Shown here: in pieces, positions 24,579 to 33,785 of the stretch
How the letters are laid out: the number at the start of each line of letters is the position of its first letter
Numbering within the stretch: the first letter of the stretch is position 1
DNA from: UBA4636 sp045534575
Lineage (GTDB): Bacteria > Bacillota > Clostridia > Christensenellales > Borkfalkiaceae
Reading direction: 5' to 3'
DNA: 64,000 nucleotides
NCBI GenBank assembly: GCA_045534575.1
Contig: JAZSJZ010000005.1
Location: forward strand, 1-64,000
Notes under the pieces: model-generated
What the model saw: the letters and a program-made list of their open reading frames with translations, nothing else
What the model was told of the DNA's origin: nothing
Database searches by the model: none
Position numbers and translations under genes: made by a program

Positions 24579-25838
24579 ATGAAGAAGTTAAAACTCGTAA
24601 GTTTACTAGTTTGTTTAGTGGTTGTGGCGGTTTTTAGTTTATCTGCATGCACAAAAACTGTTCAGGCGCAAGACTTAATGGAAGGCATTTTGCCAAACGA
24701 AGTTGAAACATTGCAAGATTTGCAAGAGGGGAACCAAAAAGCAACTGATTTTGCAGTTAGGCTTTTAAAAAATTGCAACGAAGATGGGAAAAACGTTTTA
24801 CTCTCTCCGCTATCCGTTCTTTCGGCGCTTGGTATGACGATGAACGGCGCTAGTGGTGAAACGCTTTCGCAAATGGAAGCGACGCTTGGCTTTAACGCTA
24901 ACGACCTTAATTCTTATCTTTATTCCTATTGCAAAAATTTGCCAAACGCTGAAAAATATAAACTAAGCCTTGCAAATTCAATTTGGTTTATCGATGACGA
25001 TAAGTTTACCGTCGAGAAAAATTTCTTGCAAACCAACGCAGATTACTACGGCGCTAATTGCTACAAAACGCCGTTTAACAATCAAACGCTAAAAGATATC
25101 AATAACTGGGTGAAAAATAATACCGACGGGCTTATTCCTAAGGTGATAGACGAAATAGACAGAGATGCTGTAATGTATCTTATCAATACCGTTTTGTTTG
25201 ATGCTGAATGGCCAGAATACTATTTGAAAGACGAAGTTAGAAAAGATACCTTCCACAAGGAAAACGGCGAAGAACAAACTTGTGATTTTATGTTTTCTAC
25301 CGAATATAGATATTTAGAGGACCAAAACGCAACGGGCTTTATTAAAAACTATTTCGGCAATAAATACGCCTTTGTTGCGCTACTTCCAAACGAGGGCGTA
25401 AGTTTAGATGAATACGTTAACTCATTAGACGGCGAAACGCTTTGCGCTACTTTAGGTGGCAAAAAAGGAAATTATATAGTTCTTACTTCAATTCCAAAAT
25501 TTAAAACTGAATATAGCGCATCGCTAAATAAAGTTTTACGTAGTATGGGTATGCAGAACGCCTTTAAGCCACTAGAAGCAGATTTTTCTAAATTGGGAAA
25601 TTACGAATACGCTAATATTTATATTAACAACGTTATTCACAAAACCAAAATCGAAATGAGCGAAAAGGGAACTAAAGCAGGCGCTGTTACGGTTGTTGAA
25701 ATGAACAAGAATGGAGCGGTGCAAGATCCTAACGAAAAAATAATTAAGCAAGTTTATTTAACTAGACCTTTCGTTTATATGCTAATAGATTGTGAAAATA
25801 ACGTTCCGTTCTTTATTGGAACACTAGCATCAGTTTAG
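24579..25838 (+). CDS. Serpin-family protease inhibitor lipoprotein
   Basis: 419 aa. Lipoprotein signal with C24 as the lipidated residue, then a full serpin fold: SPLSVLSALGMTMNGASGET near residue 70, and the reactive-centre hinge EKGTKAGAVTVVEM near 365, followed by the C-terminal RPFVYMLIDCENNVPFFIG. The hinge keeps small residues, so it should be inhibitory. The scissile P1 residue cannot be fixed without alignment. Anchored outside the membrane, it would trap host or competitor serine proteases. Confidence 0.93.
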   Translation: MKKLKLVSLLVCLVVVAVFSLSACTKTVQAQDLMEGILPNEVETLQDLQEGNQKATDFAVRLLKNCNEDGKNVLLSPLSVLSALGMTMNGASGETLSQMEATLGFNANDLNSYLYSYCKNLPNAEKYKLSLANSIWFIDDDKFTVEKNFLQTNADYYGANCYKTPFNNQTLKDINNWVKNNTDGLIPKVIDEIDRDAVMYLINTVLFDAEWPEYYLKDEVRKDTFHKENGEEQTCDFMFSTEYRYLEDQNATGFIKNYFGNKYAFVALLPNEGVSLDEYVNSLDGETLCATLGGKKGNYIVLTSIPKFKTEYSASLNKVLRSMGMQNAFKPLEADFSKLGNYEYANIYINNVIHKTKIEMSEKGTKAGAVTVVEMNKNGAVQDPNEKIIKQVYLTRPFVYMLIDCENNVPFFIGTLASV

Positions 25839-25845
25839 AAATTTA

Positions 25846-25892
25846 AAATGCACCTAAAAAGGTAAAAACTTTTTGTGGTGCATTTAGTTTTT
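25846..25892 (+). terminator. Terminator after serpin
   Basis: AAATGCACC and GGTGCATTT stem followed by AGTTTTT. Confidence 0.75.
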
Positions 25893-25915
25893 ATAAATTA
25901 TTTCTTAAAAAAGTT

Positions 25916-25945
25916 GGGCTATAAGCCCGTTATCAGCCATTTTTT
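25916..25945 (+). repeat. Dispersed gene-end motif, copy k
   Basis: GGGCTATAAGCCCGTTATC with GGCT/AGCC arms and a T-run after it. Confidence 0.65.
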
Positions 25946-25997
25946 AGTAAAAATGAGCGGTTTTTAATAAGTTGCATAAACTAAACTTAGGTGGAAT

Positions 25998-26870
25998 ATG
26001 TTTGCTTTTGAAACTAACGTTCTTAAATTTTTTGAAGGGTTAAGAACAAATTTTTTAAACGCGCTTTTTGAAGGCGTAACGATGTTTGGCGAAGAAACGT
26101 TAATCGTTATTTTGATAGGTATTCTTTACTTTGCTATCGATAAAGACCTTGCTCAAAGAATTTTCTTCATAACGGTTTTTTCACAAGGCGTTAATAATGT
26201 TATAAAGAACTTTGCAAAGGTTGAAAGACCTTTTGCTAGCGGAAAGGTTTCGTGCGTCCGCCCAGAAACGGCAACGGGCTATTCCTTTCCTAGCGGGCAT
26301 ACGCAAAACTTTTCAACTTGGTCAATGACGGTTGCGCAAAAGTTGAAGAAGAAATTTTTAATAATTTTGTCGATTATTTTATCGCTTTTGGTTGCGCTAT
26401 CTAGAGTGTATCTTGGTGCGCACTATCCTAGCGACGTTATCGTTGGCTTAACGCTTGGCTTTTTCTTTGCAACGGTTGGGAATATTATTTACGATAAGGT
26501 AGAAAATAAGAACAATCTTTATTTAATAGCAAATCTCATTTTAACGCCGTTCGTTATATTTTTTGTTTTTAGTTGCGACCCGCACTTTGCAGACCTTTTT
26601 AAAGTTTACGGAATGAGTTTAGGTTTTTGGTTTGCCATAAAACTTGAACAAAAATTTGCGCCAATCGATTTTTCGGTTGTTTGGTGGAAAAAGGCGATAA
26701 GGGTTGTTTTTGCAATTATAATTGCTCTGTTTTTTAAAGAGGTTTTAAAACTTTTATATTTTACCGATATTGTGCAAGTAACTCTTATTTTTGATATGCT
26801 AAGATACTTAGTTATGGTTTTTGCAGTTTTTGGGCTTTACCCAATTTTATTAAAGAAAATGAAATTCTAA
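25998..26870 (+). CDS. PAP2-family membrane phosphatase
   Basis: 290 aa with six or more helices. The three phosphatase motifs are present: KVERPF near residue 74, SFPSGHTQN near 95, and SRVYLGAHYPSDV near 135. Candidates are undecaprenyl-pyrophosphate phosphatase or another lipid phosphatase at the outer face of the membrane. The C-terminal half (about 130 residues) adds further helices beyond the minimal PAP2 core. AGGTGG precedes the ATG. Confidence 0.88.
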   Translation: MFAFETNVLKFFEGLRTNFLNALFEGVTMFGEETLIVILIGILYFAIDKDLAQRIFFITVFSQGVNNVIKNFAKVERPFASGKVSCVRPETATGYSFPSGHTQNFSTWSMTVAQKLKKKFLIILSIILSLLVALSRVYLGAHYPSDVIVGLTLGFFFATVGNIIYDKVENKNNLYLIANLILTPFVIFFVFSCDPHFADLFKVYGMSLGFWFAIKLEQKFAPIDFSVVWWKKAIRVVFAIIIALFFKEVLKLLYFTDIVQVTLIFDMLRYLVMVFAVFGLYPILLKKMKF

Positions 26871-26874
26871 ACAA

Positions 26875-26901
26875 AAAACGCTACGAAAGATAGCGTTTTT
26901 A
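26875..26901 (+). terminator. Terminator after PAP2 gene
   Basis: AAACGCTA-CGAAAGA-TAGCGTTTTT. Confidence 0.9.
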
Positions 26902-26925
26902 TTTATGCAAGTATTGAAAAAAGAG

Positions 26926-26955
26926 TTGACAAATTTAATCGAAAATTGGTATAAT
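26926..26955 (+). promoter_or_regulatory. Promoter of pectate lyase
   Basis: TTGACA and TATAAT, 18 bp apart. Confidence 0.85.
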
Positions 26956-26984
26956 AACTTAAAGTTTTATGATTTGGAGGGAAT

Positions 26985-28238
26985 ATGTTAAAAAAACTTT
27001 TAAGTTGTTTGCTAGTTTTAATTATGGCGCTAGCTGTTGTTGCGTGTGAAAATTCAAGCGAAAATTCACAGTCAGAAACTTCAAGTGAAAGCGGCGGAAG
27101 TTCGTCTATAAGCTCGTTATCGGCAAATTCGGGCTCTAATAGCGGTAGCGAAGAAGGGCGAAGCTCTAGCATAGAAAACGAAAACGCAAACTCAAGTATT
27201 GAGGGCTCGAATAGTTCAAGCATTGAGGGCTCGAATAGTTCAAGTAGTGAAGGCTCAAATAGTTCAAGTAGCGAAGGTTCTAGTTCTTCGTCAAATAAAC
27301 CTATCGGTAGTTTCACTGCTCAGCAGCAAGAGCTTTTAACAAAAGCAAACAACGTAATCGATTGGCAACTAGATAACGGCGGTTGGGGCAAAAATTACGA
27401 TACAACAACCACTTTTAATGGTTTTCCAAGTGATTATTGTTGGGCTGTTAAAGGTAGTTTCGTTGGAACTATCGATAATTCCGCAACTTACACCGAGATG
27501 AGGCTCTTAGCCGAGGCTTACGATATTAACCCAGAACAAAAATATAAAGATAGTTTCAACAAAGGCTTAGCATTTTTGAAAAATCTTCAATATCCAAGCG
27601 GTGGTTTTTCTCAAATATACCCTCATAACGGAAAATATAATGACTACGTAACCTTTAATGATGGTGCAATGGTTGCCGTTCTAAACCTTTTGCAAGATAT
27701 TGCTCAAAACAAAACGCCGTTTAAAAATATCGTTGATGAAAGTGAACGTTCAACTTGCCAACAAATGATTGATAAGGCTGTTGATTATATTTTAAAAGCG
27801 CAAATCACGGTTAAAGGCGAAAAGGCTGCGTGGTGTGCGCAACACAACCCAACTACTTATGCTCCAGAGATGGCTCGTTCATACGAACTTCCGTCGGTTA
27901 GCGGAAGTGAAAGCGTTGGCGTTATAAAATTTCTTCTCACTCAAACGAACAATCAACAAGCGCTTCAAGCTGCAGAAAGTGCAAGGCTTTGGCTTAAAGC
28001 CCGTGCTATGGAAAATACTACCTATTCTAAGAAAAACGCACCAACTTTCTTTTCTACAAAATCTGGAAGTTATTGTTGGTTCCGCTTTTACGATTTAACT
28101 AACGGTGAAGGTTATTATTGTGATCGTGACGGAAACGTTTATACCGATATTGCGAAATTTTATGCCGCTGCTCCAGAGAGGGCTACCGGTTACGACTGGG
28201 CTGGAAATTGGCTTCAAAAAGCAGGGCTTTACTATTAA
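26985..28238 (+). CDS. pelA: Pectate lyase lipoprotein, PL10 type
   Basis: 417 aa. Lipobox ending at C21, then a low-complexity Ser/Asn/Glu linker at about 22-105, then a catalytic domain starting near 110. The domain has the PL10 pattern: VIDWQLDNGGWGKNYD, an NSATYTEMRLLAEAY stretch, YPSGGFSQIYP, and YSKKNAPTFFSTKSGSY near 350. It would cleave polygalacturonate by beta-elimination at the cell surface, giving unsaturated oligouronides for the KduI/KduD pathway encoded at the other end of the window. Single gene with its own promoter and terminator. Confidence 0.9.
   Translation: MLKKLLSCLLVLIMALAVVACENSSENSQSETSSESGGSSSISSLSANSGSNSGSEEGRSSSIENENANSSIEGSNSSSIEGSNSSSSEGSNSSSSEGSSSSSNKPIGSFTAQQQELLTKANNVIDWQLDNGGWGKNYDTTTTFNGFPSDYCWAVKGSFVGTIDNSATYTEMRLLAEAYDINPEQKYKDSFNKGLAFLKNLQYPSGGFSQIYPHNGKYNDYVTFNDGAMVAVLNLLQDIAQNKTPFKNIVDESERSTCQQMIDKAVDYILKAQITVKGEKAAWCAQHNPTTYAPEMARSYELPSVSGSESVGVIKFLLTQTNNQQALQAAESARLWLKARAMENTTYSKKNAPTFFSTKSGSYCWFRFYDLTNGEGYYCDRDGNVYTDIAKFYAAAPERATGYDWAGNWLQKAGLYY
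27197..27288 (+). repeat. 24-bp tandem repeat in pectate lyase linker
   Basis: About four imperfect 24-bp units encoding SSIEGSNS/SSSEGSNS; in frame, so changes in copy number would lengthen or shorten the surface linker without a frameshift. Confidence 0.8.
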
Positions 28239-28262
28239 AGATTAAACAATTTAACGTAATTT

Positions 28263-28293
28263 AAAATCGCCACACAACTTGTGGCGATTTTTT
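28263..28293 (+). terminator. Terminator after pectate lyase
   Basis: AAATCGCCAC and GTGGCGATTT stem, then TTT. Confidence 0.9.
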
Positions 28294-28345
28294 CATGCAA
28301 AAATTTGGCTTAACATAAGGTTTTAAAGGAAAAAATCATGCAAAA

Positions 28346-28381
28346 TCGCTGAATTTATGCTAAGTTTTGCGCCTTCAGCGA
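28346..28381. other. Hairpin upstream of the SipW/TasA-like locus
   Basis: TCGCTGAA and TTCAGCGA are separated by 20 bases. It lies upstream of the promoter, so it could be a regulator-binding inverted repeat rather than an RNA element. Confidence 0.4.
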
Positions 28382-28409
28382 AAAAACTCGACAAATTTCG
28401 GTTTTTTTA

Positions 28410-28438
28410 TTGAAAAAATAGTCGTTATGTGTTATCAT
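28410..28438 (+). promoter_or_regulatory. Probable promoter of the secreted-protein locus
   Basis: TTGAAA and TATCAT, 17 bp apart, about 75 bases before the first gene. Confidence 0.65.
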
Positions 28439-28515
28439 TAAAAATATTTAATTATTATATAATTATTATTGATATCACAAAAACGTTTTTTTCGGGTTAT
28501 TGACGGCAAAGGTTT

Positions 28516-29733
28516 ATGGCAAAAATTTATAGGTTCACTTTAATATTGATAATTGCCACGGCGGTATTTTTAATACCGTCAACTTTTGCGTGGTACAACG
28601 AAGCCGGATCTATTCAAGGAGAACTTGAATATACCTTTGTTGAAAGGCAAACTAGTTCTTTTACTTTTGAAGCAAGCAGTTCTATTACAAGTTTCACAGG
28701 TTCTTCAACTTCTGGTAAACTTTTAGGGTGTATGAACGCATCTCAAACTTTTGGCGAAGTTCAATTATCGAAGTTAGATAAATTTGAATTAACGGCAAGC
28801 AAATGGGTTAATAGTTATTCTACTCAAAAACCGTCAGGCGCAACGCCTAATGCAATTACGTTAACTGGAATCTTTAATTGCTCTGAAAATAACGTTTATT
28901 GCACGGAAATTGAAATTACGCCGAAAAACGATTCTTCTTCTGCTGATATTGCTACCCAACAAGCAACTAATTACGTTATTTATAGCAATCCAAATGGTTC
29001 AACAGCCAAAACGCTCTTAGATAATAACGCTTTCTCTTATTACACCGGTTCAGAAATAAAACCAGCCGTTATAACTCAAGACGGTTATTTTGAAGGAGTG
29101 TCAGGAAAAACTTATAATATAACCGCAGTTATTTGGCTTGATGGTTTTGCTCCTGCTCTAGCTGAATGTGGCGCAGTTGATGTTAAAATAACATTGGGGA
29201 AAGTAAGTGACTTTTATGCGTCTGCAACAACAACTTCTAGTGGAGATGGTGTTTCCGATTTAAACATAACAACGAACGGTCAAGTTAAAAATCTTTTTAA
29301 GGACGTTGAGCATTTAAGAATTCCACCTGCTTATTATAAGGATAGCACACTTGTAGAAACGAAAATAGTTTACAATAATGCGTTCAAAGACAAAACGTGC
29401 TTAAAATACGTTTATATTCCTGATACGGTTACCGAAGTAAAAGAATATTCGTTTAGCGGTTGCACAAATCTTGAAAGCGTTAATTTTGGAAATAGCGTAA
29501 CGAGAATAGGGTATAGTAGTTTTGTAAACAATTCGAGTTTAACTTCCGCAACTTTTAACAATCCGTATAATTGGAAAGTAAACAATAAAGAATGTTATAT
29601 TGAAGCAAAAATTAGAACTCCGCAAGAAGTAGCGGGGTGGTTAATAGGACAAGGCAATTTAGATTATTCAAACGTTGGTGGCACGACTCAATGGGACTGG
29701 AAGGCGTCAGGTAGAACGGCTGAAGGTAGTTAA
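28516..29733 (+). CDS. Secreted TasA-like leader protein with BspA-type leucine-rich repeats
   Basis: 405 aa. Hydrophobic leader (LILIIATAVFLIPSTFAWYN) ending in FAWY, the motif typical of SipW-processed TasA/camelysin-type proteins. The middle third is a beta-rich domain without a family I recognise. Residues about 265-350 hold BspA-like leucine-rich repeats (AFKDKTCLKYVYIPDTVTEV, then YSFSGCTNLESVNFGNSVT). First gene of the 13-kb locus; the leucine-rich part suggests adhesion or matrix contact. Confidence 0.8.
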   Translation: MAKIYRFTLILIIATAVFLIPSTFAWYNEAGSIQGELEYTFVERQTSSFTFEASSSITSFTGSSTSGKLLGCMNASQTFGEVQLSKLDKFELTASKWVNSYSTQKPSGATPNAITLTGIFNCSENNVYCTEIEITPKNDSSSADIATQQATNYVIYSNPNGSTAKTLLDNNAFSYYTGSEIKPAVITQDGYFEGVSGKTYNITAVIWLDGFAPALAECGAVDVKITLGKVSDFYASATTTSSGDGVSDLNITTNGQVKNLFKDVEHLRIPPAYYKDSTLVETKIVYNNAFKDKTCLKYVYIPDTVTEVKEYSFSGCTNLESVNFGNSVTRIGYSSFVNNSSLTSATFNNPYNWKVNNKECYIEAKIRTPQEVAGWLIGQGNLDYSNVGGTTQWDWKASGRTAEGS

Positions 29734-29761
29734 GAAATATTAATTCAGTAATAATATAGTT

Positions 29762-30394
29762 ATGAAAAATAAACAAAGCGTGCAAAACTTAAAACGAAAT
29801 TTAGTGGTTACGATAATCTCTTTAGTGATTACCGTATTTTCGCTTGTTTCAATTACGCTTTGTTGGTATTATGTTAACCTTTTCAATAATACTAAAGCGC
29901 AGGGCTTTGTTTCAGGCTCGGTGGCGGTTGGAACGATAGTTATTGGTGGTGGTGAAACTGGCGACCAAACTGAATTCGTTTGCGATAATTTAGTTTTTGC
30001 TAGACCAACGCTAACGGAGAGCGCCACGAAGATTTCTTCTACCGAGTGGAAAGTTCACACGCCTATAGGTCTTCAAACGATTGATCAATTACCTTGTTAT
30101 TCGGCAAAAATTTCTATTCAAAGCGAAGGCGTTGCAGCCATAAAACTTACGGCGGAATGTAACGACGCGGTTGAGTTTGCTTTGGTTGATGTTGCTAATG
30201 GCTATAAAATTTTAGCCTGCTCTAACTTTAAATATCGCGAAAGTGATGAGAAGCAAGGTTTAACACAAACGGCAAAAGATACTTTCGATGCAATTAACGG
30301 TAACGTATATTTATACATTTGGATTGACGTTGACGGCTCGCAAGCCGTTAAAGATTCACAACAAGTTGTAAACCTTTTATTTACTATAGCCTAG
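29762..30394 (+). CDS. Membrane-anchored/secreted small protein of SipW locus
   Basis: 210 aa. One N-terminal hydrophobic helix (VVTIISLVITVFSLVSITLCWYY) followed directly by a beta-rich domain. The CWYY end of the helix replaces the usual FAWY, so processing by SipW may differ or the protein may stay anchored. The mature part ends with YLYIWIDVDGSQ, a strand shared in form with the next two proteins (FVIWFDGESM, YYIWFNGKTM), so these are probably related subunits. No ribosome site is clear before the ATG; it lies 28 bases after the preceding gene. Confidence 0.7.
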   Translation: MKNKQSVQNLKRNLVVTIISLVITVFSLVSITLCWYYVNLFNNTKAQGFVSGSVAVGTIVIGGGETGDQTEFVCDNLVFARPTLTESATKISSTEWKVHTPIGLQTIDQLPCYSAKISIQSEGVAAIKLTAECNDAVEFALVDVANGYKILACSNFKYRESDEKQGLTQTAKDTFDAINGNVYLYIWIDVDGSQAVKDSQQVVNLLFTIA

Positions 30395-30447
30395 AAGTTA
30401 GTTATGCAGAAACAAAAAATTAAGATTTGAAAGTTTTGAGATAAATT

Positions 30448-31209
30448 ATGAAAAAATCATTTCTAATATCTATAGCGACGTTAGTTTTAATGATCATTTG
30501 CGTAATAACGGCAACGTTCGCTTGGTTTGTTAATACCGAACAATCAAGCGCTAACGCAATGGGAATTACTGCAAGCGTAGCGCCACAAATTAATATAACG
30601 ACGGAAATTCGCTTAGATGAAAACAACGTGCCTGACGTTTATAGTGGGGCGGGCACTGGAATTATAAACTTTAATAAGGCGGACGGTTATTTTCCAACAG
30701 CGCCAACCAAACAGCTAACCTTTGAAAACTATAAACTTCAAGAAACTTGGGTTACAGGTTTTCTTTCAGGAACTACTATTCAATTTTCATATTCTAATAG
30801 CGAGATAATTTTCGGCTCAATAGTCGTTAAATATAATAATAATGAAGAAAGCGGTTCGATTAACGTTCCCGTAACAGTCGATGCAAAAATGAAAAATACG
30901 CAAGGTGTTTTTACTTCTAGTAATACAAAAATTAAATGCGTTTTGTTTTATGATGGCGCAGTAGTTGCTTCTAACTCGAGTTACAAATACGTTAGATGCG
31001 CCATTGGAACGCCCGTTACGGAGAGGTCTACAAATTATTCAACAATTTCAAAAAAGAGCAATGGAAGTGTAAACGTAACCGCAGGCGAACCAACTACTCT
31101 TTATTTCGTTATTTGGTTTGACGGTGAAAGCATGAAAAACACGGAAACCATCAACGACCAAGGTAAACAAGGCTTAGTAGATTTCTATTTTGGAAATAGC
31201 GGTCTATAA
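30448..31209 (+). CDS. TasA/camelysin-like secreted subunit
   Basis: 253 aa. Leader MKKSFLISIATLVLMIICVI followed by TATFAWFVN, a close match to the SipW substrate leader of TasA and camelysin. The mature part is beta-rich with a late YFVIWFDGESMKN strand shared with neighbours. Predicted to be exported by Sec, cut by a SipW peptidase of this locus and assembled outside the cell. A short GC hairpin follows the stop but lacks a T-run. Confidence 0.8.
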   Translation: MKKSFLISIATLVLMIICVITATFAWFVNTEQSSANAMGITASVAPQINITTEIRLDENNVPDVYSGAGTGIINFNKADGYFPTAPTKQLTFENYKLQETWVTGFLSGTTIQFSYSNSEIIFGSIVVKYNNNEESGSINVPVTVDAKMKNTQGVFTSSNTKIKCVLFYDGAVVASNSSYKYVRCAIGTPVTERSTNYSTISKKSNGSVNVTAGEPTTLYFVIWFDGESMKNTETINDQGKQGLVDFYFGNSGL

Positions 31210-31285
31210 CGAGAAAAAAACCGCTTTATGTGCGGAAAAATAAAAAATAAAAAATAAAATGAAAAATCATGTGTGGAGGAAAAAC

Positions 31286-31996
31286 ATGAAAAAATCACTT
31301 ATTTTATCTGTTGTTATGACTTTAGTTTTAGTCATTTCAATGTCCACTGCAACTTTTGCTTGGTATACCAGCAACGACACTGCAACAATCACTGCAAACA
31401 CGATTACTGCTCAATCAACTAGCGGTAACCTTCGTGTTAGCGTAACCCCTGATACCCCGGGCGACGTAGTTACGAATAGTAACGGTTCTCAAGCGTATTA
31501 TACTGTTAGTGGTTTGTTTGAACCTGCTGCGCCTGTTGTAGATGGCAATATTTCGACTGCGTCAGATTGGGTTCACAATACAGACCCTAATAGCGTTGTG
31601 TTAAAGCCAATAAGTGGTTTTGACGGCTTTGTTGAAACTGGAATAATTGAAGTTGAAGACGACTCAATGAACGTTATTAATTTTAAGGTAGACATTGATA
31701 TCGTTACTAGTTATACTAGCAATAAATCTGATGGCGACTTTGCTTGTATTATAACAAATGAAAGCAATGGTAAATTGGCTTGGACTTCTTATAATACAGC
31801 AACTAAATCAGGTGAAAATTATAGTGATACTGCTACAGGAATAAATGCTCAGACTGGAAGCGCTGATATTGCTATGAACGCAACAGGCGTAACGTTAAAA
31901 TATTATATTTGGTTTAACGGAAAAACTATGTCTAACGCAGATGGTGGCATAAACTTTAGCGTAAAATTCACGTTTACTGATACTACGGCTGCTTAA
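31286..31996 (+). CDS. TasA/camelysin-like secreted subunit (major candidate)
   Basis: 236 aa. Leader MKKSLILSVVMTLVLVISMS then TATFAWYTS. ATG 31286 follows GGAGGAAAAAC, the best ribosome site of the four subunits, and is preferred over an in-frame ATG at 31259. The mature protein is rich in Thr, Ser and Asn with few charged residues, like a fibre subunit, and ends with LKYYIWFNGKTM and a terminal strand INFSVKFTFTD. The first SipW peptidase follows by 38 bases. Confidence 0.82.
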   Translation: MKKSLILSVVMTLVLVISMSTATFAWYTSNDTATITANTITAQSTSGNLRVSVTPDTPGDVVTNSNGSQAYYTVSGLFEPAAPVVDGNISTASDWVHNTDPNSVVLKPISGFDGFVETGIIEVEDDSMNVINFKVDIDIVTSYTSNKSDGDFACIITNESNGKLAWTSYNTATKSGENYSDTATGINAQTGSADIAMNATGVTLKYYIWFNGKTMSNADGGINFSVKFTFTDTTAA

Positions 31997-32033
31997 CAAT
32001 TAATTTTAACTACTCTTTTACTTAGACTAACTT

Positions 32034-32879
32034 ATGGAAAACGTAAAACAAAATAATCAACCAAATCAAAAAACAAAGTTGAAAAATACGCTGTTCATTA
32101 TTGAGTGCGTGGTTATTTTGCTATGCGTAATTTTATCGGTTATCGTAATTTTGCAACCGGGGGAAGTTAGTAAAAAAGGCACTTCTAAATTCCTGCCCGT
32201 TCAAACCGACTCAATGAGCCCAACCATTAAAACGGGCGCCCTTGTCGTTACGAAAGACCCCTCTAGCGAAACTTACGATTTGGGAACTATCGTTACTTTT
32301 TTGGTAAACGCTAGCCCTTCGTATTTGAACACGCATAGAATCGTCGGTTATCGCTACGCCGACCAAAACGGCAAATTCCAAGTTGCTTACTACAAAAAGG
32401 GCGAAATGGAAACGGCTCAAGATTTTTACGAAAAGTATTCATCAAGTGGCTTTACCATTCACTCTTACGTTACGCGAGGCGATAAATATACAATAACGTA
32501 TAGCGATATGGACGATTGTTCGGTTTTAACCGATTCAAGCGTAACCTATGCCGATATTGACGATTCAATTTATCTTTTTCATAATGAGGTCGTTAGGGTT
32601 TATTCGTGGCATATAGGTGGCGTTGGCGCGGTTATAACGTGGTTTATGCAACCTTTAAACTTCTTCTTAACGATTATAATTCCGCTCATTTTGCTTTTTG
32701 CATATAACGTTTACGGCGTTGTTAAAGCCGTTATTGCAATGAAGTTAGAAGGCGCGAAAGCGCAAGCCGTTTTAGATGAAGAAGCAATCAAGAAAAAAGC
32801 GATTGAAGAATATCTTGAGGCGCAAAAAAAGGCGAATAATGCCCCAAGTGGCGATGAAAACGATACCGAAAACACCTAA
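32034..32879 (+). CDS. sipW: SipW-type signal peptidase I (first of three)
   Basis: 281 aa. ER-type peptidase with a Ser/His dyad: S60 in QTDSMSPTI and H101 in NTHRIVGYR; the lysine of ordinary SipS/LepB is replaced by histidine. One helix at about 22-42 and a second near 205-235, then a charged coiled-coil tail rich in Ala, Lys and Glu. It should cut the FAW-type leaders encoded beside it. An extra segment between H101 and the second helix is larger than in short SipW proteins. Confidence 0.88.
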   Translation: MENVKQNNQPNQKTKLKNTLFIIECVVILLCVILSVIVILQPGEVSKKGTSKFLPVQTDSMSPTIKTGALVVTKDPSSETYDLGTIVTFLVNASPSYLNTHRIVGYRYADQNGKFQVAYYKKGEMETAQDFYEKYSSSGFTIHSYVTRGDKYTITYSDMDDCSVLTDSSVTYADIDDSIYLFHNEVVRVYSWHIGGVGAVITWFMQPLNFFLTIIIPLILLFAYNVYGVVKAVIAMKLEGAKAQAVLDEEAIKKKAIEEYLEAQKKANNAPSGDENDTENT

Positions 32880-32901
32880 AAGGTGATAAGTTTTTGAAAT
32901 T

Positions 32902-33768
32902 ATGGCTGAATTTAATAAAGAACAACTAAATAAAATTGATACGAAGAAAACCATTTTCCGCCATATTAAATTTAGGATGGCGCTAGCAATTTTTGTTGCG
33001 CTAATTCTCCTTTTGGTTCTTTGGGCGGCGGTTTATACTGCTAGCGACGTTAATAGTTATAAAATCGTTGTATCGGGCAAGCGTGGTGGCTCGCTTTCCC
33101 TAAGTTTCGACCCTAATTTTAAAGGCGACGGCTTTTCAGTTTTAAAGTGCGTTGGCACGGAGAGCGCGAAAGACGGCGAGGGTATGAGTTATGGCGATAA
33201 CGACGGAATTTCTAGTTACATTGAAAAGGTAGCGCTTGGCGAAATCGATATGGAAGTTACCCCTAACGGAAAGGAAGGCAAAGCAAAGCCTTTCGGTAAC
33301 GACGAGTTTATCGTTAGCAAGTTCTATCTTAAGAATATGAACGAAACGTTGCCTACCAAATACAAAATGCAGATAAATATCGAGGCAAACCATAAAGACG
33401 TTTTGTCTTCAGCGCGGTTTTTAATTATCAGCGATACTGAAGGCGAGCAAGATAGAAAGGTTTACGCAAAACCAACCGAAAATGGCGAGCGGGAAAAGGT
33501 TTCCACCTTGCATAGGGTTGAGGGCGAATACGTGAAAGACCCTTCTAACCCTCAAGAGGACTGGCTTTGCGAGTCGTTATCTTGCGATGACGACGGGAAT
33601 TGGTATTACGATTCTTTAGAAAATTCTATCGTGTTTGAGCTTGAGCCTAGCGAGGTTTTAGGCTACGTGGTTGCCGTGTGGTATGAAGGTAGCGACCCAG
33701 ACCATAAAGATTCTATTTTGGGTGGCTATATGACGTTTAACGTTACTTTTTCTGCAATAGAAGATTGA
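32902..33768 (+). CDS. Single-pass membrane protein of SipW locus
   Basis: 288 aa. A basic cytoplasmic start, a helix at about 28-50 (ALAIFVALILLLVLWAAVY), then an external beta-rich domain of about 230 residues with many Asp and Glu. Its end (VVAVWYEGSDPDHKDSILGG, then TFNVTF) resembles the terminal strands of the TasA-like subunits. It lacks the FAW leader, so it may be an anchored member of the same fold serving as base or nucleator. Function inferred only from fold-like features and context. Confidence 0.65.
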   Translation: MAEFNKEQLNKIDTKKTIFRHIKFRMALAIFVALILLLVLWAAVYTASDVNSYKIVVSGKRGGSLSLSFDPNFKGDGFSVLKCVGTESAKDGEGMSYGDNDGISSYIEKVALGEIDMEVTPNGKEGKAKPFGNDEFIVSKFYLKNMNETLPTKYKMQINIEANHKDVLSSARFLIISDTEGEQDRKVYAKPTENGEREKVSTLHRVEGEYVKDPSNPQEDWLCESLSCDDDGNWYYDSLENSIVFELEPSEVLGYVVAVWYEGSDPDHKDSILGGYMTFNVTFSAIED

Positions 33769-33785
33769 TTTAAAAGGTAAAATTT

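Noticed and set aside
26903..27316. Leu/Glu-repeat protein on the minus strand
   Set aside because: It is the reverse reading of the serine-rich repeats of the pectate lyase linker.
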